From assembly GCA_023433585.1 (NCBI GenBank), contig JAEZCL010000123.1:1-8152 (forward strand): 8,152 nucleotides of DNA, in the 5' to 3' direction. Under the pieces are notes generated by a model. The model made no database searches. It saw only the letters and a program-made list of their open reading frames with translations, and had not been told where the DNA came from. The translations under genes were made by a program, and so were the position numbers. This DNA is from Pseudomonadota bacterium (GTDB lineage: Bacteria > Pseudomonadota > Alphaproteobacteria > Caulobacterales > Caulobacteraceae). Shown here one piece after another: positions 6,995 to 8,152 of this stretch. The first letter of the stretch is position 1, and each line of letters opens with the position of its first letter.

Positions 6995-7801
6995 TCAGAC
7001 CGTCACCGGCCGGCGGGAGAGCCGGATCTGCCACACGTCCGGCCCGTCCTGCAGCCACTCGCTGGTCATGCCGTCGCCGTAGCGGGCTGCGACCTCGGCC
7101 AGCAGCGGGCGGGGTGCGTGCGGGGCGACCAGCACCAGCGCTCCACCGGCCGGCAGCGCCTCCAGCGCCGCCAGCACCCGCGCGTGGCGCTGGTCGTGCG
7201 GGAGCTGCCGGACGTCCAGCCGGGGATCGATGGTGAGGGTCGAAGCCGGCGCGTCGGCCGGTGCCCGGTCACCACCGCAGCCGCAGCCGCCCCCGCCGCA
7301 GCCGCCGCCATTCGAGACTTCCGAGGAGCCGAGCAGATCGTGCATCCCCTCCAGCAACTTCGCCAGCGAGACGTCGGCCGCGTCCACCAGCAGCGGGACG
7401 ACCAGGTCGTTCTCCTTGGCCAGGTGGACGGCGAAGAGCGCGGCGAGGGCGCGCGCGGTGCAGGCGAGGCGTATCGGCCGGTTGCCGGTCTCCAGCTCGG
7501 CGCCCAGGCCGGTGATTGCCTGGTGCTCGTCGAGCATGCCCCGGACCAGCAGCGCACCCTCGGCCCGCTCACCGGCGGCGGCGTAGAGGGAGTCCTCCTC
7601 GGCGTGCGCGTGCGGCAGCAGTTCGTCGCGGAGCCATCGGAGCAGTTCGTCGCGGTGCCGGAGCGCGCCGGCGGCGTCACCCTGGTCGGCCGCGGTCAGC
7701 AGGTTTCCGACGTGCCGGTCGAGGTCGGCGGCGAGCTGGGCGTGGTGCCGGACGACGGCCTGCGCGGCCCCGCGGTCGGCCGGGGAGCGTGAGGCGGACA
7801 T
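6995..7801 (-). CDS. Hemerythrin-DUF2249 fusion protein
   Basis: Predicted cytosolic protein of 268 residues in three parts. Residues about 12-158 form an HHE hemerythrin-like domain with likely iron ligands H19 or H20, H64 and E68 (LPHAHAEED), H93 (DEHQAI), and H126 and E130 (VHLAKEND). Residues 164-178 are a Gly linker with C168, C173 and C175. Residues about 189-265 are a DUF2249 domain (LDVRQLPHDQRHARVLAALE, then ALVLVAPHAPRPLL and GPDVWQIRLSRR). DUF2249 is related to the TusA-like SirA fold and is often found with hemerythrins near denitrification or NO genes; its role is not established. The start is ATG 7801 with GGAGGG at 7806-7811; an in-frame ATG at 7888 would run through the promoter-like spacer and into the divergent gene. 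It is divergent from the regulator at 7851 and upstream of the smaller hemerythrin gene. Confidence 0.9.
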   Translation of the reverse strand: MSASRSPADRGAAQAVVRHHAQLAADLDRHVGNLLTAADQGDAAGALRHRDELLRWLRDELLPHAHAEEDSLYAAAGERAEGALLVRGMLDEHQAITGLGAELETGNRPIRLACTARALAALFAVHLAKENDLVVPLLVDAADVSLAKLLEGMHDLLGSSEVSNGGGCGGGGCGCGGDRAPADAPASTLTIDPRLDVRQLPHDQRHARVLAALEALPAGGALVLVAPHAPRPLLAEVAARYGDGMTSEWLQDGPDVWQIRLSRRPVTV

Positions 7802-7830
7802 GGAACCCTCCAGGGTTTTGCGGGTGAACG

Positions 7831-7852
7831 ACGTTGTAACGTTATCTAACGT
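7831..7852. promoter_or_regulatory. Candidate operator and overlapping promoters in the divergent spacer
   Basis: An AT-rich island in very GC-rich DNA. It contains CGTT-gt-AACG (7832-7841) overlapping CGTT-atct-AACG (7840-7851), and AACG recurs at 7827, 7838 and 7848, about one helical turn apart. Possible -10 elements (TAnnnT type) are TAACGT (7837-7842) for the plus-strand gene and TTAGAT/TAGATA (about 7843-7849 read on the minus strand) for the minus-strand gene. No good -35 was seen. The likeliest binder is the adjacent COG2345-type regulator, by inference from position. Confidence 0.45.
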
Positions 7853-8152
7853 GGAAACCCCGAGATCAGGGCCGGTCGGCGAGACCATCGACCCGCAGCG
7901 CTACCGGGCTCTCGGCACCGCCAGCCGGGCCTCGATCCTGGAGTTCGTGCGCGCCGCCGGCGTCGGCATGACGATCGCCGAGGTGGGGGAGCGGACGGGC
8001 CTGCACCTGTCCACCGCCCGCGCCCACCTCGACCGCCTGGTCGACGCCGGACTGTTGGTCAAGGCGCGGGCCAGTGGGGGCCAGCCCGGACGGCCGGCGT
8101 GGCGCTACCGGGTGGCCGGCGCGGAGGCCCCGGCCCCCGCGCCGTACCGGGC
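7851..8152 (+). CDS. Winged-helix transcriptional regulator, COG2345/ArsR-like (3' end missing)
   Basis: 100 codons are visible before the window edge. RYRALGTASRASILEFVRAA (18-37) is followed by a helix-turn-helix (TIAEVGERTGLHLSTARAHL, 41-60), then DRLVDAGLLVKA and a wing with GQPGRPAWRYRV (78-88). This is the pattern of the COG2345 family of DNA-binding proteins, which includes the SufR type, where a C-terminal cysteine set can hold an Fe-S cluster; that half lies outside the window, so sensing cannot be judged. I prefer GTG 7851. An in-frame GTG at 7824 has a weak AGGG site, but the added codons include TTA and other AT-ending codons and cover the putative operator. With TAACGT eight bases before GTG 7851, the mRNA could be leaderless. 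It is divergent from the hemerythrin-DUF2249 gene and probably controls it and itself. Confidence 0.82.
   Translation, partial: METPRSGPVGETIDPQRYRALGTASRASILEFVRAAGVGMTIAEVGERTGLHLSTARAHLDRLVDAGLLVKARASGGQPGRPAWRYRVAGAEAPAPAPYR

Noticed and set aside
7066..7792. Opposite-strand and alternate-frame open frames over the hemerythrin-DUF2249 gene
   Set aside because: They are shadow frames; only the frame with HHE ligands and DUF2249 motifs makes sense.
7824..7850. Earlier GTG start for the regulator
   Set aside because: The added codons (including TTA) lack the GC3 bias of the gene and coincide with the repeat-rich promoter region. It remains possible because a weak AGGG lies 8 bases upstream.

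Overview
The window comes from a GC-rich actinomycete. Codon third positions are almost always G or C, start codons are ATG or GTG, and the NarG and NarH sequences resemble the mycobacterial type closely; Micromonosporaceae is my best guess, by inference only. The main content is the 5' part of a respiratory nitrate reductase operon on the minus strand. It is followed, going rightward, by a small group of hemerythrin-type iron proteins and a divergent regulator.

Layout, left to right. Bases 1-578 (minus) hold narJ, the assembly chaperone, cut off by the window edge before its stop. Bases 575-2272 (minus) hold narH, the iron-sulfur subunit, and 2272-5937 (minus) hold narG, the molybdenum catalytic subunit. 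Transcription runs narG-narH-narJ with stop/start overlaps of 1 and 4 bases, so the genes look translationally coupled. narI, the membrane cytochrome b subunit, is expected beyond the left edge. The gap at 5938-6424 holds the narG upstream region, with a DosR/DevR-like box and an inverted repeat. It also holds a decayed plus-strand fragment of what looks like a radical SAM protein of the NirJ/TIGR04053 type (about 6157-6384), and a small hairpin at 6397-6412.

The right part has two minus-strand hemerythrin-domain genes. One encodes 146 residues with an N-terminal three-cysteine motif (6425-6865). The other encodes 268 residues, with a hemerythrin domain, a Gly/Cys linker and a DUF2249 domain (6995-7801). 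Divergent from the latter, and running off the right edge, is a winged-helix regulator of the COG2345 (ArsR-like) type starting near 7851. The AT-rich spacer between these two carries repeated CGTT/AACG elements that look like an operator.

How it may work together: NarGHI reduces nitrate to nitrite at the membrane under low oxygen, and NarJ matures NarG before membrane docking. Hemerythrin-like di-iron proteins and DUF2249 proteins are often found near nitrate/nitrite/NO genes and are thought to handle O2, NO or damaged iron centres. Here they sit beside nar with their own regulator, which makes an NO/O2-handling side module plausible but unproven. I see no CRISPR array, tRNA, rRNA or insertion sequence. 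Most of the window is a well-known system; the less described parts are the hemerythrin pair, the radical SAM remnant and the candidate operators.
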